Notes under the pieces: generated by a model
Seen by the model: the letters and a program-made list of their open reading frames with translations, nothing else
Told to the model about the DNA's origin: nothing
Database searches by the model: none
Position numbers and translations under genes: made by a program
Shown here: positions 12,340 through 22,274 of the stretch, one piece after another
Numbering within the stretch: the first letter of the stretch is position 1
Layout: the number at the start of each line of letters is the position of its first letter
From: Chrysemys picta bellii
Taxonomy: Eukaryota > Chordata > Testudines > Emydidae
DNA length: 64,000 bases
Reading direction: 5' to 3'
Assembly: GCF_011386835.1 (NCBI RefSeq)
Contig: NC_088792.1
Location: forward strand, 223,847,894-223,911,893

Positions 12340-13260
12340 TAGTCACATAGGGTGTTGGGGTTCTTAGGAATTGGCCCTGTAGCACCCACAGCCCCGCCTC
12401 TAGCCCCGCCCACTAGGCAGGCACCAGGCTCACCAGCAGATGTCCTTGGTCATGCTCGTGTGTTCAAGAGGTGCGCACGGCCCTGGACAGGAGATGCACA
12501 CTGCTGTATGGAAACGCTCGGTACCATGGCTCTCCTTGTCTCCAGCAGTGCCGTTTTAGAAGAGGTGGTCTGGTCTCTACTGCCACTCATCAGACAGTAC
12601 TGACACTCTGAGCCTGTGCCCCTTGGGTCTTTAGGCGCAGTGCCAGTACCTACGGAACCAAATGCCTCATGGGTACTGCACCGCAGCTCTGCTGGTACCA
12701 AAGTGGCTGACTTTGCCGGGGATCTCTTTTTCCCAGACAACTGTTTGGTCTGGGGACTTGTAGTCCTCTTTTTTGTGCTTTTGTGAGAAGAATCTGTAGA
12801 TTTCCTCTTTGACGCTACCAGAGTTTGATGTCTCATGGATGTTGATGGGGATTGTTGCTCTGGGGGAGTCCCAGGACCAGGAGTTGGAGGCTGGTCTCAG
12901 AGAGATCTCTATCATCAGAAGTCTGAGTGTTAATTCACAGCTCTTTCTTGTACCTTCTATCAAAAATTGAAGTCAAGGACGTTTCTGATATATGGGATTC
13001 TCCTAAGCAGCAAATGGCCATCGCTGACCAGAATCGCCTCTCTGTAGGAGAGACAGCATTTAAACCTAGGAGAGCCAGGAATGCCCCTTCTTGGGGTTCC
13101 TTCCCCACAAGGGGAGAAGGTAACAAAAATCAAAAAGGACAGGGAGATAACTGTTTTTGAAGCCAGAACAAACAAAAACAAGTTTGTTTTTTTAGTATAT
13201 ATTTTAAAAGGAGAAGGGAGCAGTAAACATCTAAACAAAAACTCTAGTAGCTACTCTATA
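12340..13260 (-). repeat. Possible DIRS-like gag-region remnant
   Basis: The minus strand carries a 128-residue open frame (12,450-12,836) rich in Lys, Ser and Thr (KRKSTDSSHKSTKKR). This is the composition of the basic gag-like proteins of turtle DIRS elements. The flanking block at 13,290-13,530 resembles a DIRS-type terminal sequence, which is the main reason for the assignment. No recombinase or reverse transcriptase part is present, and the identification is tentative. Confidence 0.35.
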
Positions 13261-13289
13261 AACTAAAACAAGGTTGAGAACTAATCATC

Positions 13290-13530
13290 TATCGGACTCT
13301 GCTCATGCTTCATCTCAGGCCAAGGATGGTTGAGAAGGAACTGAGGGCGGTTCACCCACGCAGCACTAGATAGCCTTGAGGTAGGGCATGAGACAGAGAA
13401 AGCACGTGTGGGCCAAATGGACACTGCTACCTAAAATATCCGATTTGAGGCGCATGGACATGGATGTGCCTAGAGTGGAGCACCCATGTCCTTGCACCTA
13501 GAGTGGAGCACTACTCAAAGAACTAATCCT
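13290..13530. repeat. Possible DIRS-like terminal repeat fragment
   Basis: The block shares gagaaggaactgagg, and a downstream ggagcacccatgtcc-type motif followed by actcaaagaact, with a block at 36,470-36,690. The pattern 'gagaaggaactga ... ggagcac ... (c)t(c/t)aaagaa' is one I associate with DIRS termini in turtles. It is degenerate. Confidence 0.35.
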
Positions 13531-14267
13531 TACAAAAACCAAGGAAAAAAAACCCACCCTCAGTTACGGGTTTGGGCATCTGCATCCTGAGTTAGGCACC
13601 ACCCGGGCCACAAGCTATTATTCAAATTCAGGGAGTGCCTGTTTATTACATACAATATTAGATGTACTTACTAGTCTGATGTCAGTTTTAGATTTAATAG
13701 GGCAGGGGAGGGAATGATATCTCCATTGGCACAAATGCTTTCTGTTTTCTCAAAGACAAATACAGCTGTTTAAACTGCTGCAGGTTGGTACGGGCCAGTT
13801 ACAGCAAAGGCTGTCTGAGACTGCAGAAAAATTATCTGTAGTGATTGAAGTAACAGTTTTCTTTTGTTTGAATGCTCACTGAAATTCTTAGTTCCCCTCC
13901 TTGCCTGGAAGGAAATCACTAGTCCATTTGTACATTCTCTAAAGAATAGAAGGCCTTTCTGTCAGCAGGGAACTCATCTAACATTAGCTGTAAGAAAAAG
14001 TTGGGAAGAAAGGGAAGAAGGGTAGAGAAGCTGCTAGGCTCTTTGCGGAAATGGATATCTTAAGGACTGAAGAGGACACAGAGTTACACCCCAATATGGA
14101 TGGAAACCTGTCTGGCATAATCAATGCAACCAGGGTACAGTACTGCCTTGCAGCTGGGGTGGGGGGGTCAATCCTTCCTCCAAATATAGTTTAAGGGTGG
14201 GGGATTTGGAGACAGTTAAGCAGAGCAAACTGAGGTGCTGCTTAGGCTCTTAATTTTATCCTCTGTC
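13531..14267. other. No supported feature
   Basis: No coding region is seen. The sequence lies upstream, in plus-strand terms, of TMEM68-like exon 1 and is probably intronic. Confidence 0.45.
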
Positions 14268-14278
14268 TTGTCAATCAT

Positions 14279-14426
14279 TAGAGATACAAGGTGGCCTGAA
14301 GAAGAGCTCTGTGTAAGCTCAAAAGCTTGTCTCTCTCACCAACAGAAGTTGGTCCAATAAAAGATATTACCTCACCCACCTTCTGTCTCTAATATCCTGG
14401 GACCAACATGGCTACAACACAGCACA
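14279..14426 (+). mobile_element. Short Penelope-like element with 11-bp target duplication
   Basis: The body (cctgaagaagagctctg ... gttggtccaataaaagata ... gctacaacacagcac) is a PLE terminal sequence of a type common in amniote genomes. The 11-mer ttgtcaatcat occurs immediately outside both ends (14,268-14,278 and 14,427-14,437), so this is a discrete insertion. The first 15 bases inside the left end (gagatacaaggtgg) are an imperfect inverted copy of the internal ccaccttctgtctct, meaning the left end is a truncated fold-back. It lies about 140 bp downstream of the exon 1 donor in the TMEM68-like intron. Confidence 0.75.
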
Positions 14427-14577
14427 TTGTCAATCATGAGCACACGTTTATTTTCTGAGCAAATAAGAGTTACATGAAATTTGCAAACAAATATGAAAAA
14501 GACGGCTGATAGGCCTAAGTCATTAAACTACAGTGACAATAGTTTCAGCACTTACAAAACAATCAGATCTTGCTTAC

Positions 14578-14908
14578 CGTGCCATATTCTTGCATGTCCA
14601 TCCCATAAAGTTGCCACCATTTGCCTTGCACCATCCCAGATATCATTGGAATAAGCCTCTTTTAGTTCATTCTTCCTCTTATAAACATAAAGTAAAATAA
14701 TGGAAATGTAGAGGAGGAGGAGGATAAGTCCAGGAAGTATAAAAACTATTATGAGTGGAGTAAACACCCATAAAAGGTAGGCCACATAATTCAGATAGTC
14801 CTCAAGGTACTCCACACCAGTCCATTCTTCCAATATGTAAATCAGGCAGCATAAGTAGCTCGTAGGTACCTGCCCTGAAGTACAGGATTCGTTTCTATGT
14901 ATCATCTC
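14578..14908 (-). CDS. TMEM68-like: TMEM68-like acyltransferase, first coding exon
   Basis: The exon holds the start codon at 14,903-14,905 and codes for about 109 residues from MIHRNESC to ARIWHG. An acceptor (tcttttaaatag) lies three bases before the ATG, so a non-coding exon is spliced upstream. The donor is cacg|gtaagc, phase 1, which fits exon 2 at 5,228. The N-terminal part has ILEEW and LEDYLN, then a long hydrophobic stretch at roughly residues 43-76 (YLLWVFTPLIIVF, LILLLLYISIILLYVY) that should form membrane helices, then YKRKNELKEAYS and DGARQMVATLWDGHARIWHG. All are hallmarks of TMEM68. The protein would sit in the ER membrane. The reading frame is intact. Confidence 0.88.
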
Positions 14909-15491
14909 CTATTTAAAAGAGAACAAAACAAGTCAAACTGTCTCCAGGTCATAGAAGCTTCTTAATCTAGGGCAGGAATAAAAAGTGTTATCGTATCAGA
15001 CAAAATAAAAACTTTAAAAAATTTCATTTAAATGATATTCATAATATCCTCCAATTGTCCTCATGGAAAGCAGAATGGATATATGATTAGGATGACAGCC
15101 ATGTAAAATTTCATGTAACATAGCACAAAAGAATTAATAAAGCAAATGAAAGCTAAGAGTTGAAATTTGCTGGCATAACATTGCACCCAGTGTGGACAGA
15201 GGTTGTAACAAAACTGACACAGTGGCAAGAATTTAAAAAGGGACACTCATTTTCAGTTATTCGAAATAGTCTTTTTTAAAAAAAATCCACAATTTATGTT
15301 GTATGTTAATTGTTTTAATTCCTTTTTTTGAAGAGAATTTTATTTCTCTGTTAACGTTTGTAAAGGGTCTTTTCAACAAGAAAACTAAACTATTTGACCA
15401 TTCAGCAGAAACAATTAAACTGACTATACACAAAGTGCAGTAAAATGAACAAAAAAAGAAATGTCTTAATTTCTTTCAAACTACCCAAATG
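14909..15491. other. Intronic sequence, no element recognised
   Basis: AT-rich sequence between TMEM68-like exon 1 and the fold-back transposon. No supported gene. Confidence 0.45.
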
Positions 15492-15498
15492 CTTACAT

Positions 15499-16286
15499 TA
15501 GGGTTACCATACGTCCTCTTTTTCCCGGACATGTCCGGCTTTTCGGCAGTCAAACCCCCGTCCGGGAGGAATTGCCAAAAAGCTGAACATGTCCGGGAAA
15601 ATGGCGGCTCTGCTCCTCCCTGACTCTTTGGCTCTGTTTAAGAGCCGGGCTGCCCGAGCGCTACCGGCTTCGGGCAGCCCCCGTGCCTCCAGACCCTGCG
15701 CCCCCAGCCGGGCACTTCCCCGCCCGGGCTCCGGCGGCGCAGGGTCTGGAGGCACGGGAGCTGCCCGAAGCCGGTAGCGCTCGGGCAGCCCGGCTCTTAA
15801 ACAGAGCCGAAGAGTTGGGGAGGAGCAGAGCCGCCGCGGCTGGAGGCTCTGCTCCTCTTCGGCTCTGTTTAAGAGCCGGGCTGCCCGAGTGCTACCAGCT
15901 TCGGGCAGCCCCCATGCCTCCGGACCCTGCGCCGCCGGAGCCCGGGAGGGGAAGTGCCCGGGCGCAGGGTCCGAAGGCATAGGGGCTGCCCAAAGCCCGA
16001 GCGCTACCGGCTTCACAGTTTGCCGGGCAGCCTCCAGACCCTGCGCCCCCCGCTGGGCGCTTCCCCTCCCGGGCTCCAGCTGCGCTGGGGAAGCGCCGGC
16101 TGGGGGCTGCCCGGCAAACCCTGAAGCCGGTAGTGCTGGGACAGCCCTTTCCCCCTGGCTGGGAGTGGGAGGGAGGAGGGGGCGGGGCTAGGGGTGGGGT
16201 TGGGGCGGGGCTAGGGGTGGGGAAATGGACGGGGCCAGGGCCCGTGGAGGGTCCTCTTTTTTTATTTATGAGATATGGTAACCCTA
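15499..16286. mobile_element. GC-rich fold-back DNA transposon with 7-bp target duplication
   Basis: The element is 788 bp long, with perfect 13-bp terminal inverted repeats (tagggttaccata at the left, tatggtaacccta at the right) and the direct repeat cttacat immediately outside both ends (15,492-15,498 and 16,287-16,293). The interior is extremely GC-rich and consists of nested inverted copies of one module (gctctgtttaagagccggg, then ctgcccgagcgctaccgg). The module occurs forward at about 15,630-15,710, inverted at about 15,740-15,830, and forward again with changes at about 15,842-15,930. Frames through it (Ala/Pro/Arg-rich) are compositional artefacts. The superfamily is unclear: the TIR is hAT-like but the duplication is 7 rather than 8 bp. 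Confidence 0.85.
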
Positions 16287-16293
16287 CTTACAT

Positions 16294-16819
16294 TGAAGCT
16301 CACAAGTAATCCACTAACCACAGTTGCAGCAGTATGATACAGGACTGAAAAGTGTCTCAAACAGACAGATGCCAAGTCATTTAGGAACCATTAAGTCCAC
16401 CTGGAAACCTACAGATAGACAATACCAAGTCACAAAGAACAGTTTGCGAGAAACTCCACCCAACAACTGAGCTCTGCTTTTTGTACTAACTTTAGATTCC
16501 CAGTTGATTTATGGCATAGCCCCATGTAGAATGCATTGCATACTATAACTTTGATGTTACAAAAGCAGGAATAATGGTAACAATGTGCATGCATCAGAAA
16601 GAACTGGTTGCAACTTCATAGCCAAATACAGATGGAAATAAAAAGCCATCCTTGTCAGAGCTTCTATAGTTATACAGAACTGGAGATCCAACAGTAACCC
16701 CAGTCTGCCAACAAATGGCAGATACACATCCTAAATTAAAGGGGGAAATATTTTCATATCTTTCAGTTGCTTCCCCCATCCTACACCATTGCTTTAATGT
16801 TAACTGGACAGAGCCTCAG
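16294..16819. other. No supported feature
   Basis: Unique-looking intronic or intergenic sequence with only short, domain-free open frames. Confidence 0.4.
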
Positions 16820-17105
16820 CTGGCAATCCATCATCTACACCACATAAAAGGTTTCAAAAATCGGTTAAGGACAAGCAAGGTCATATGAAACTGAGGCAGA
16901 GAGAATGAGACGATATTGTCAGCATACTTAAGACATCGCAACTCATGTCTGCATACAAATCTTCCTACCAGCCTCATATAAAATATAAACAAAACTGGGG
17001 AGGGAGGGGCATGATAGAACCCTGTGGAAACACGAGAGAATTCTGGGGCAGAAGAGCATTTGCCCCAAACTAGCCACTGGGATCTCTCCAAGAAATAGGA
17101 ACAAA
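16820..17105 (-). pseudogene. Old LINE reverse-transcriptase remnant
   Basis: On the minus strand a frame reads LFIFYMRLVG, then LKYADNIVSFSL and LVLNRFLKP. This resembles the motif C region of L2/CR1-like reverse transcriptases (YADD with Asp changed to Asn) and the helix after it. The following minus-strand bases (gatggattgccagctgaggctc) resemble the usual continuation 'W L...L K L N'. It is degraded, and no ends can be defined. Confidence 0.4.
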
Positions 17106-17106
17106 G

Positions 17107-18095
17107 GCCTGGATCTACAAAGATACTTTGGTGTTGCAACTCTCAGCACTGTAAAACCTAACTTTTTGTTGCCTAGGGAAAAAAAGTCATGGGAACAGCA
17201 AGATCCACAGAACCTGAGTTAAGTGCCTTCGCTCCCTATACAATGAATGTAGAAAGATAGGCACCTTACAATGCAATATACAAAACCCAGCATGCTAGGC
17301 AGGGAGTCGCCTAAGGTAGCCATTGGGAGATGCTAGTGAGAGCAGTGTGTCCTAAGCCCTGCCCCTCTCACAGAGATATGCACCTATATCTGATCTACAG
17401 AAAGGTGCCTATCTGTTTGCGATCCATGAACTGGAGGAAGATAGGTGCACTGGACCTGGTCTAATAGATGTGCTCAGAGACTGCCTAACTTCACAGAAAC
17501 CCCCCACCTAGGGAGATGTGGAACCACCTCAATTAGATCTTTTAGCCCAGTGATTAGGGTACTCACCTGGGATGTGGGAGCCACTGGTTCAATTATCGCC
17601 TCCCCACCCGAGGAGAAGGGATTTGACAAGGGATCTGATACATTTCAGGTGAGAGCTCTAACTGCTGAGCTCTAGAATGATTCTCATTCTCTCTGGCCTA
17701 ATATTAAACTAAAAAGTGCAACTTCAATAGGAGAGATTGAGGGAGAGACACATCAGAATATCCCATAGCCCAGTGTTTAGAGCACTCACCTGACAGGTGG
17801 CAGCTCTCTGTTCAAATCCCCTCTCAATAGGCAGAAGAGGGGAATTGAACGGGTAGTCTCCCACATCCCAGGTGTGTACCCTAAACACTAGGCTAGAGGT
17901 TGTAAGGGAGGTCCTCCTCCTCTTCAATCGTCCAGCTGATGTGTGTGGAGCCAGGTGACCTCTGAGCATGCCTACTGGATCAGACCCAGCACATGAGTTA
18001 GGTACAGGAACATCTATCTTCCCCTGGTTCATGGATTGCTTGGGGGCATAGGCGAGAGACAAGTGCCTGGGCACCTACTGCGAGACAGCAGTGGA
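17107..18095. repeat. Fold-back repeat with three tRNA-like modules
   Basis: Three related modules have a tRNA-like look (agcc-agtg-ttagg, then ggttcaa or gttcaaatcc). They lie at 17,541-17,600 (+), 17,766-17,820 (+) and 17,841-17,895 (-). The last two form an inverted pair. A wider inverted repeat pairs about 17,400-17,460 (gatccatgaactggaggaagatagg) with about 18,005-18,055 (ctatcttcccctggttcatgg). The left edge ggcctggatctacaaagat resembles the arm of a small palindrome at 38,377. I cannot name the family. It looks like an old fold-back DNA element or composite SINE. Confidence 0.5.
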
Positions 18096-18810
18096 CATGT
18101 TCAGAGGCAAGGAACTTTTACCACGAAAACTTAAGCAATGAATGAGTTTACAGCACTATCTGGGGACTTTGCAGAGAGTGTAAACAAGAGTTTCATTCAC
18201 AACATTGGTTCTCTCACTACTAAGCAATTGTTATGCTCTTGCTGCTGAGCAGGACAAAGACTCCATACATACTCTTTAGTGCATTTGCTTCAGAATAATA
18301 TAGTGAGTATTAGCAGGACACTACCAGATACTGCAAATACTAATTTAGGCTAAGTACTTTCTGAGCCTGGAGTTAGATATTATAACAACATCAACTACTT
18401 ATGGAGAAATCTCACTAAGAACAGTTTTTAAGTGTAATCTTAACTTTGAATTTTCCAAGCAATAAGACCAATTCTTCTGGGCACGTCACTCACTCACTCA
18501 CTTTTCCAGAAAAATCCTAGCATAGTAGAGACATGACAACTTTCAGGCAGATTGATTAAGTTATCAGAGTTTTGGGGTGGAGTAGGAGCAAAAAAAAAAA
18601 AAAAAAATACCCGAAAAAAAGCAGCCACCATGGGGAAAAAAAAAAAAAAAAAAAGACAGATTTCATCTTTAGCTATGATATTGCTACCATGTCTCCACCA
18701 AAGAGACTTAAAACAAACAAACAAACAAAAAAAAAACCCTCATGTTACCATATCTTCTCCATCCCCTCACTCCACAGTATATCTGTCTTTCTCTGAAACT
18801 AACATCTTCC
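18096..18810. other. No gene; poly(A) tracts
   Basis: There is no supported coding region. Two long A runs lie near 18,591-18,607 and 18,636-18,654, and an (aaac)-rich stretch near 18,710-18,735. Lysine-rich open frames over them are artefacts of the homopolymers. Confidence 0.5.
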
Positions 18811-19269
18811 CCCTAGATCAGTGGTCACCAACCAGCAGATTGTGATCGACTGGTCCATCATGGAGCCTCTGACAGTTGATCTCAGTCTCAGTCCCCCATT
18901 TAATTTTCTTTTTTTCAAGCTAAAGTTAGGCAAAAAATAAAGCGGCATGCATGATCGCATCAGACCGGACCCTTTTAAACTAATCATGCTGTTAGCTAGG
19001 CATGATGATGTGGAAGTAGAGAACTGTGTTTTTCTCCGACAATGAGTTGACCCCCTCAATGTGGCAGGTTATAAATTTGAAACAGCTTCATAACTATATT
19101 TAAAATGGCACTTATTATTGGTTGCAAGTGCAAAATTGAAAAAAGAAAAAAGCTCACTGTGCGTGGCGCATGCCTACTGCTCAGAAGTGTTTCCTATAGA
19201 TTACAGTTGTCACTAGTGCTCTCCTTTTCCTCTTGTTATAATAAAAAATACATACCTACCTAGCTAGCA

Positions 19270-20572
19270 TTAACAATGAATGATGAACCCAGGCCATCTA
19301 AAAAAGAAACTGAAAACCTACAACTTCTAGTTGCTAATAGAAATTCACTTTCCCATTCCAACAGTGAAAGATAAGTGTGCATGTCTTCTACGCCACACAA
19401 GTACATCAATAAGTAAAAAGGTGAATTTAGAAAGACATCACAAAACAATGCATAGCAAATTAAAGGACGGTTTCCCCTTGAATAGTGCACTCCGTACAAA
19501 GAAAGTTAATGAATTCAAGACTGTTTTGAAAGCTCAACAGTCATTTTTTACTAAATCAGCAGCAAAAAGGAAGACTTCTACTGAAGTATTGTTTCATGTT
19601 TGTCATCTGCTGGCAAAACACAAGAAAATTGTTTACGGATGGAGAAGTATTTAAAGAGGCAATGACTGTGGCAGCAGACTCCTTTGTTTTTAAAGACTTT
19701 AAAAACAAAGAGGAAATAATGATGGCAATTCACAGCATATCACTTGGTGCTTCCACAGTAGCAAGACGGTGGAATCATTGTCCGAAGACATCTTTCAGCA
19801 ACTACAGCTGGATTTGAATGACTGCAATTGCTTTCCACTGCAGTTTGATGAATCAGTCGACATGACCGACACAGCCGAGGTAATTGTTTTTGTTTGAATG
19901 GTTTTTAAGGACATGACAACTAAAGAGGACCTTCTGACTGCTTTGCCCCTTAAAGAGAGAACAAGAGGCGAAGATATCTACAACAAATTTAAAAAGTACA
20001 TGCTTGAGAAAATCATTCCAGTCAAGAAACTTGTTTGGATCACAACGGATGATGCATCCGCCATGCTTGGTGAAAATGCAGGCTTTGTTGCATGTTGCAG
20101 AAATGATCCAGATTTTCTTTCATTTGTAAATTACCACTGTATAATCCATCTGCAAGCACTAGCAAGTAAAATTATGGACTTCTCACATATAATGAAAATC
20201 GCTGTCAGAATTGTAAACTCAATTCGAGCAAGAGCTGACCAAATTAGCAGAGGAATTCAACAGGCTATTTCAAGAATTAGACATAATGGAGCCAATCGTC
20301 ATGTGTATCTCAAATCCGTTCCTTCCAACAGACATTGCAGGGTTGGCTGCGATATTCCATCAGCTGTTTGATTTACAAAGTAGTGGAATTGATATGGAGA
20401 TAATTACCATGAACGCCAGATCTAGGGACAGCGATTTTGAGGGACTCATAAACCAAAAAAAGTTACCCTGTGACATTATTGATATGTACTGTGACCATAT
20501 AGATCATCGTTGCAACCAAGGTCCTCTAGTTGCACCAAATCTTGTACAAAGGAGGTGAAAGGTGTCTACGGA
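19270..20572 (+). pseudogene. hAT transposase, N-terminal and central part
   Basis: The N-terminal part shows a BED-finger-like tail (KVNLERHHKTMHS). A linker LKAQQSFFTKSAA follows, then HLLAKHKK with the frame switching to FKEAMTVAADS near 19,640. The catalytic-domain region reads DMTTKEDLLTALPL, VWITTDDASAMLGENAGFVA and NYHCIIHLQALASKIMDF. These correspond to the 'TDG..M.G...G' and 'CIIHR..L..K' blocks of hAT transposases, with TDD in place of TDG. At least three frame changes and several stops are present (near 19,640, 19,780-19,890 and 20,290-20,370). The C-terminal hATC part continues at 21,912. Confidence 0.8.
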
Positions 20573-21905
20573 ATGGTTTTTTGCTAGTTATGATTATGCT
20601 GTCTGTGTGTATCATTTTTGTATTTGAAGTTATGAATATTGGCTATGTACTTGTAGGTCAACGTGTTTGATTCTAAGTAGCATCAGTGAAGCATTTGGTC
20701 AGTTTGTTGAGAAAGGATAGTAACTACAGGGGGGTGACCCAGGCTATAAACTACAACATTAGTCTGAAAAGGACTGGGCCCAGGCTAGGAAGGAGTCTAG
20801 TCTGTGAAAAGAACAGGAGTACTTGTGGCACCTTAGAGGCTAACAAATTTATTTGAGCATAAGCTTTCGTGGGCTACAGCCCACTTCATCGGATGCATAG
20901 AATGGAACATACAGTAAGAAGATATTTATACATACAGAGAACATGAAAAGGTGGAAGTACCCATACCAACTGTAAGAGGCTAATTTAATTAAGAGAAGCT
21001 ATTATCAGCAGGGGAGAAAAACTTTTGAAGTGATAATCAAGATGGCCCATTTCGGACAGTTGACACAAAAGTGTGAGGATACTTTAACGTGGGGAAATAG
21101 ATTCAATTAGTGTAATGACCGAGCCATTCCCAGTCTCTGTTCAAACCTAAGCTAATGGTATCTAGTTTGCATATTAATTCAAGTTCAGCAGCTTCTTGTT
21201 GGAGTCTGTTTTTGAAGCTTTTCTGTTGCAAAATTGCCATCTTAACGTCTGTCACTGAGTGATTAGAGAGGTTGACGTGTTCTCCTACTGGTTTTTGAAT
21301 GTTACGATTCCTCATGTCAGATTTGTGTCCGTTTATTCTTTTGCATAGAGACTGTCCGGTTTGGCCAATGTACATGGCAGATATGATGGCATATATCACA
21401 TTGGTAGATGTGCAGGTCAATGAGCCCCTGCTGGCGTGGCTGATGTGATCTGATGTGATGTGATCTACCAATGTGATATATGCCACCACGTGCCAGAAAT
21501 TAACCCAGAGTAGCTCCTGGAGGAGCAAACAGCTATGCATATCTCTCTATCAGTGTTATAGAGAGTGGACAATTTATGAGTTTACCCTGTATAAGCTTTA
21601 TACAAAGTAAAACGGATTTATTCAGGGTTTAGGCTCCCAGAAAGACTGAATACTGGGTGCTGGGAAAGTGCCTGTTAACTGAGAAGCCCCTGGGCTAAGT
21701 GAATCTTAATTTCTGTGAACTTCAGGAGGGCATGGCACAACCTGTAGGTTTGTGCTGAAGCCAACTGGTGTGACTAGCTCAGCAAGACAGGAGTGGAGGG
21801 AAGCCTTTTCTGGCAAGGGGGTTTGTTCTCAGTGGCATCCCAGCACATCTAGTGACAGTCTTGAGGGAGTTTCTGTGACCCAACCCGTCACACCCCCTTT
21901 CTATT
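20573..21905. mobile_element. LTR-retroelement fragment inserted in the hAT
   Basis: The sequence on both sides of the nested PLE (20,573-20,803 and about 21,497-21,905) reads as one LTR. It begins near tgtctacggaatgg and ends near gacccaacccgtcaca. No gag or pol coding region is present, so this would be a solo LTR. I could not define a clean target duplication. The boundaries rest mainly on where the hAT coding region breaks off and resumes (tcatgtgctttaaaggtg at 21,908). Confidence 0.5.
20804..21496 (-). mobile_element. Penelope-like element fragment
   Basis: The minus strand encodes the C-terminal GIY-YIG endonuclease of a PLE: TCTSTNVIYAI, MYIGQTGQSLCKRINGHKSD, KPVGEHVNL and ILQQKSFKNRLQQEAAELE. 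A deletion removes the residues between YAII and SAMYIG. The terminal sequence at 20,804-20,905 (aagaacaggagtacttgtgg ... cttcatcggatgc) is the PLE end and carries the hammerhead-like core on the minus strand at 20,855-20,892. A 22-bp exact inverted copy of 21,387-21,408 is found at 21,464-21,485, so the inner end of the insertion folds back. Confidence 0.8.
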
Positions 21906-21911
21906 GTCATG

Positions 21912-22110
21912 TGCTTTAAAGGTGAAAGCTTATTTTGGTTCCATCTATCTGTGTGAGACGGCGTTCTCACAAATGAAGATGATCAAGTCCAAGTATTGCA
22001 CCCGCCTCACAAATGCTCATCTGCAGGACTGCATCCAACAAGCTATTTCAAATTACAACCCGAATTTCAAGAAACTGGCAGATAATGTGCAGTCACAAGT
22101 GTCACACTGA
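21912..22110 (+). pseudogene. hAT transposase C-terminal dimerisation region
   Basis: The frame LKVKAYFGSIYLCETAFSQM, then KYCTRLTNAHLQDCIQQAIS and NFKKLADNVQSQVSH, ends in a stop at about 22,110. This is the hATC domain with its conserved CE.AFS core, which mediates dimerisation. It is the continuation of the transposase broken at about 20,573. Confidence 0.85.
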
Positions 22111-22274
22111 GACTCAGTAAGTAGGGAAAATGTATAATTATGCATATTAAGCACTTGATCTCAGCTTTATATAACAAACTTATTTCTACATTTTCTTTGA
22201 GGTACATCCTGGGTTGCACTTAAATTCAAAAAGTGATCTTGTGCTTAAAAAGGTTGGAGACCACAGCCCTAAAT

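Larger units (their letters stand above)
18819..22266 (+). mobile_element. hAT transposon of autonomous type, interrupted
   Basis: The terminal inverted repeats cagtggtcaccaacc (left) and, reverse-complemented, ctgtggtctccaacc (right) bound a 3,448-bp element. The flanking 8-mers ccctagat (18,811-18,818) and ccctaaat (22,267-22,274) differ by one base and fit the 8-bp hAT target duplication. Inside is a decayed transposase of the hAT-Charlie/GTF2IRD2-like group, split by an LTR insertion at about 20,573-21,905. Without that insertion the element would be about 2.1 kb. Confidence 0.9.

Noticed and set aside
15504..16191. Four overlapping Ala/Pro/Arg-rich frames
   Set aside because: They read through the inverted modules of a GC-rich fold-back transposon on both strands and repeat the same peptide words, so they reflect composition and not genes.
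17541..17895. Functional tRNA genes
   Set aside because: The modules have A/B-box-like words, but I could not draw a convincing full cloverleaf, and the copies diverge and sit in inverted arrangement.
18494..18845. Lysine-rich and phenylalanine-rich frames
   Set aside because: They are created by poly(A) tracts.
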